Below are positions 61,977-64,000 of a DNA stretch of 64,000 nt, in pieces. This stretch comes from Microbacterium sp. 1.5R (lineage in GTDB: Bacteria; Actinomycetota; Actinomycetes; Actinomycetales; Microbacteriaceae). The translations under genes were made by a program, and so were the position numbers. Positions within the stretch are counted from its first letter, which is position 1. Each line of letters begins with the position of its first letter. The DNA lies in contig NZ_VDRC01000001.1 in assembly GCF_007667425.1 (NCBI RefSeq), positions 310,001-374,000 on the forward strand, written 5' to 3'. The notes under the pieces were generated by a model, which was not told the DNA's origin, searched no databases, and saw nothing but the letters and a program-made list of their open reading frames with translations.

Positions 61977-63923
61977 GTGACGACCAATCAGCAGGCCGAC
62001 CCCCTCATCGGGCGGCTTGTCGACGGTCGGTACCGCGTTCGTGCGCGGATCGCCCGCGGAGGCATGGCCACCGTGTACGTCGCCACCGACCTGCGCCTCG
62101 AGCGTCGCATCGCACTCAAGGTCATGCACGCGCACCTCAGCGACGACTCGTCGTTCCAGAGCAGGTTCATCCAGGAGGCGAGGGCGGCCGCCCGCCTCGC
62201 CGACCCGCACGTCGTCAACGTCTTCGACCAGGGGCAGGACGGCGAGCTGGCGTACCTCGTGATGGAGTACCTCCCCGGCATCACGCTGCGCGAGCTGCTC
62301 CGTGAGCAGAAGCGGCTGACGGTCCCCCAGACCATCACCATCATGGATGCCGTGCTGGCCGGCCTCTCCGCCGCGCACCGCGCAGGCATCGTCCACCGCG
62401 ACGTGAAGCCCGAGAACGTGCTCCTCGCCGAGGACGGCCGCATCAAGATCGGCGACTTCGGCCTGGCGAGGGCGACGACCGCCAACACGGCCACCGGTCA
62501 GCAGTTGCTCGGCACGATCGCATATCTGGCCCCCGAGCTGGTGACCCGCGGCACGGCCGACGCGCGCAGCGACATCTACGCCTTGGGCATCATGCTCTAC
62601 GAGATGCTGGTCGGCGAGCAGCCCTATAAGGGCGAACAGCCCATGCAGATCGCGTTCCAGCATGCGACCGAGTCGGTGCCGCGTCCGAGCGTGCGCAATC
62701 CGGCCGTGCCCGAGCCTCTCGATGAGCTCGTGCTGTGGGCGACCGAGAAGTCACCGGACGAGCGACCGGACGACGCCCAGCAGATGCTGGAACGTCTGCG
62801 CGACATCGAGCGCGATCTGGGCATCGCCCCCGCGGTCGCCGCTGCCACCGCCTCGCAGCGCTCCCAGGCCGACTCCGCCGAGCTCACCAAGATCATGCCG
62901 AGCACGATGGTGCTCACCGACCCGACAGCGCCGGCCGCGCCGTCGATCGACAACGCGACGCTGCTGCGGCGCCGCTCGTCGCGGCGCCGTGCGCGTGGCG
63001 CCCTGCTGCTCACGCTGGTGCTGCTCCTCGCCACGGTCGCGGGCGGTGTCGGCTGGTGGTTCGGCTCGGGGCCGGGATCGCTCGTCGCCGTGCCGGATGT
63101 CGCAGGCCTGTCATACGACGAAGCGGCATCCGCTCTCGCAGACGAGGGGTTCGTCCCCGTTCGCAGCGAGGAGAACTCCATCCAGGTCGCGCGAGATGAG
63201 ACGATCCGCACCGACCCCGAAGACGGCGAGAGACTCGACAAGGGCGCCGAGGTCACGGTGTTCGTCTCGATCGGCCCGGCGAGCCACACAGCCGAGGCGC
63301 TGAACGGGAAGACCGAGCAGGAGGCGCGCGACTATCTCGGCGACATCGAGGTCAACGTGACGGAGCAGCCGGTCGTGCTGTTCTCGGACGCGGAGGCCGG
63401 ACGGGTCATCAACGCCTTCGTGACTCCGCGCGGCGGAGGCGAGGTGTACGGCTGCGGCGATGGCTGCGAGCTGCTCGAAGACGACTCCGTCGAACTGTAC
63501 GTGTCCGCGGGAGGCTTCCCCGACGTCAGCGGGATGTCGGTCGATCAGGCCACGACGACACTCACCGACAAGCAGCTCCAGGTCTCGCCCGAGATCGTCT
63601 ACGCCTTCAGCGAGGAGCTGCAGAAGGATCTCGTGATCGGCGTGTCTGACCGCGCGGAGGAGGGCAACTGGCGTCCGGGCGACACGGTCCAGCTCATCGT
63701 CTCCAAGGGCCCCGAGCTCTTCCCCGTTCCCGATGTGACGAACAGGACCCTGGTCGAAGCCAAGCGCATCATCGAGAACGCCGGTTTCACCTCGACGTAC
63801 GCCGCCTGGGGCGACCTGCCCGGTTTCGCGGAGCTGGCGAAGGTCACCGGTCAGGACCCCGGCGCCGACAAGCAGCTCCCCCGCGGCGGCACGGTCAGGC
63901 TCTCGATCCAGCTCAGCGGCTGA
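61977..63923 (+). CDS. PASTA-domain Ser/Thr protein kinase (PknL/PknB-like)
   Basis: A 648-residue transmembrane kinase. Kinase domain at 18-280: glycine loop RGGMATVYVA, Lys48 and Glu67, HRDVKPEN with Asp142, DFG 160-162 and APE 185-187. One membrane helix lies at 341-362. Outside are four PASTA-type repeats at about 370-434, 435-512, 513-579 and 580-648; the second carries a Cys pair (Cys493, Cys497) in an inserted loop. M. tuberculosis PknL sits beside Rv2175c but lacks PASTA domains. It probably senses lipid II or wall fragments. GTG start with TAGAAT 6 bases upstream. Confidence 0.95.
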   Translation: MTTNQQADPLIGRLVDGRYRVRARIARGGMATVYVATDLRLERRIALKVMHAHLSDDSSFQSRFIQEARAAARLADPHVVNVFDQGQDGELAYLVMEYLPGITLRELLREQKRLTVPQTITIMDAVLAGLSAAHRAGIVHRDVKPENVLLAEDGRIKIGDFGLARATTANTATGQQLLGTIAYLAPELVTRGTADARSDIYALGIMLYEMLVGEQPYKGEQPMQIAFQHATESVPRPSVRNPAVPEPLDELVLWATEKSPDERPDDAQQMLERLRDIERDLGIAPAVAAATASQRSQADSAELTKIMPSTMVLTDPTAPAAPSIDNATLLRRRSSRRRARGALLLTLVLLLATVAGGVGWWFGSGPGSLVAVPDVAGLSYDEAASALADEGFVPVRSEENSIQVARDETIRTDPEDGERLDKGAEVTVFVSIGPASHTAEALNGKTEQEARDYLGDIEVNVTEQPVVLFSDAEAGRVINAFVTPRGGGEVYGCGDGCELLEDDSVELYVSAGGFPDVSGMSVDQATTTLTDKQLQVSPEIVYAFSEELQKDLVIGVSDRAEEGNWRPGDTVQLIVSKGPELFPVPDVTNRTLVEAKRIIENAGFTSTYAAWGDLPGFAELAKVTGQDPGADKQLPRGGTVRLSIQLSG

Positions 63924-63950
63924 CCGGCATCCACCCCACACGCCGCTCAT

Positions 63951-63988
63951 GATGAAGGCCCTCCCCGATCCCGGGCAGGGCCTTCATC
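63951..63988 (+). terminator. Terminator of the kinase gene
   Basis: A 12-bp perfect stem, GATGAAGGCCCT and its complement, with a 14-base loop, 28 bases after the kinase stop. It may also serve a convergent gene beyond the right edge. Confidence 0.8.
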
Positions 63989-64000
63989 GTCGTTGCCGCC

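Overview
This 64 kb window is chromosomal core sequence from a high-GC actinobacterium. The best fit is the family Microbacteriaceae, probably Microbacterium or a close relative. Supporting signs are strong G/C bias at third codon positions, a dcw cluster with sepF, yggT and a wag31-type divIVA downstream of ftsZ, the actinobacterial qcrCAB/ctaCDEF respiratory set, an Rv2175c-type protein beside a PASTA kinase, and many genes that seem to be transcribed without a leader. I see no rRNA, tRNA, CRISPR array, insertion sequence or prophage, and no gene-free stretch longer than 300 bases.

Layout. 1-6784: nucleotide excision repair, with the 5' part of uvrC, then uvrA, a MarR regulator with a divergent small zinc-ribbon gene, a TfoX-domain protein and uvrB. 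6847-8672: an MFS exporter and coaE. 8703-15339: six genes on the minus strand, each overlapping the next by exactly 4 bases: a sulfonate-type ABC transporter (ATPase, lipoprotein, permease), an acetyl-CoA synthetase, an O-acetylhomoserine sulfhydrylase and a CoA-binding protein. 15487-20161: rpsA, a 5'-3' exonuclease, a PHP-domain protein and trpD. 20353-29430: the aerobic respiratory chain, ctaE-qcrC-qcrA-qcrB on the plus strand and ctaC-ctaD-ctaF on the minus strand, flanking a RidA/GNAT/rhodanese group. 29528-36271: an ErpA-type Fe-S carrier, an M20 peptidase, a DUF3043 protein, pyrD, nrdR, hisD and a membrane protein. 36382-41499: dnaE, a GNAT protein and an RluD-type pseudouridine synthase. 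41502-58337: lspA, divIVA, yggT, sepF, yggS and the division and cell-wall cluster back to mraZ, without murE. 58602-63923: a DUF3040 protein, a polyprenyl synthetase, an Rv2175c-type regulator, a LysM/lysozyme-like secreted protein and a PASTA Ser/Thr kinase.

How the genes work together. The repair genes uvrA, uvrB and dnaE share a promoter layout (TGTCxGxG, 8 bases, then a -10 hexamer, then 6 bases to the start codon) that matches the RecA-independent (PafBC-type) DNA-damage promoter known from mycobacteria. The sulfur operon could form a loop: MetY releases acetate, which the co-translated acetyl-CoA synthetase could reactivate. The dcw cluster begins with three GTGG(A/G)G boxes at a 10-base period, which look like an autoregulatory MraZ operator, and a second inverted set lies further upstream. 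At least 17 genes have a (T/C)AnnnT hexamer ending 6-7 bases before the start codon, which points to widespread leaderless transcription and settles several start sites.
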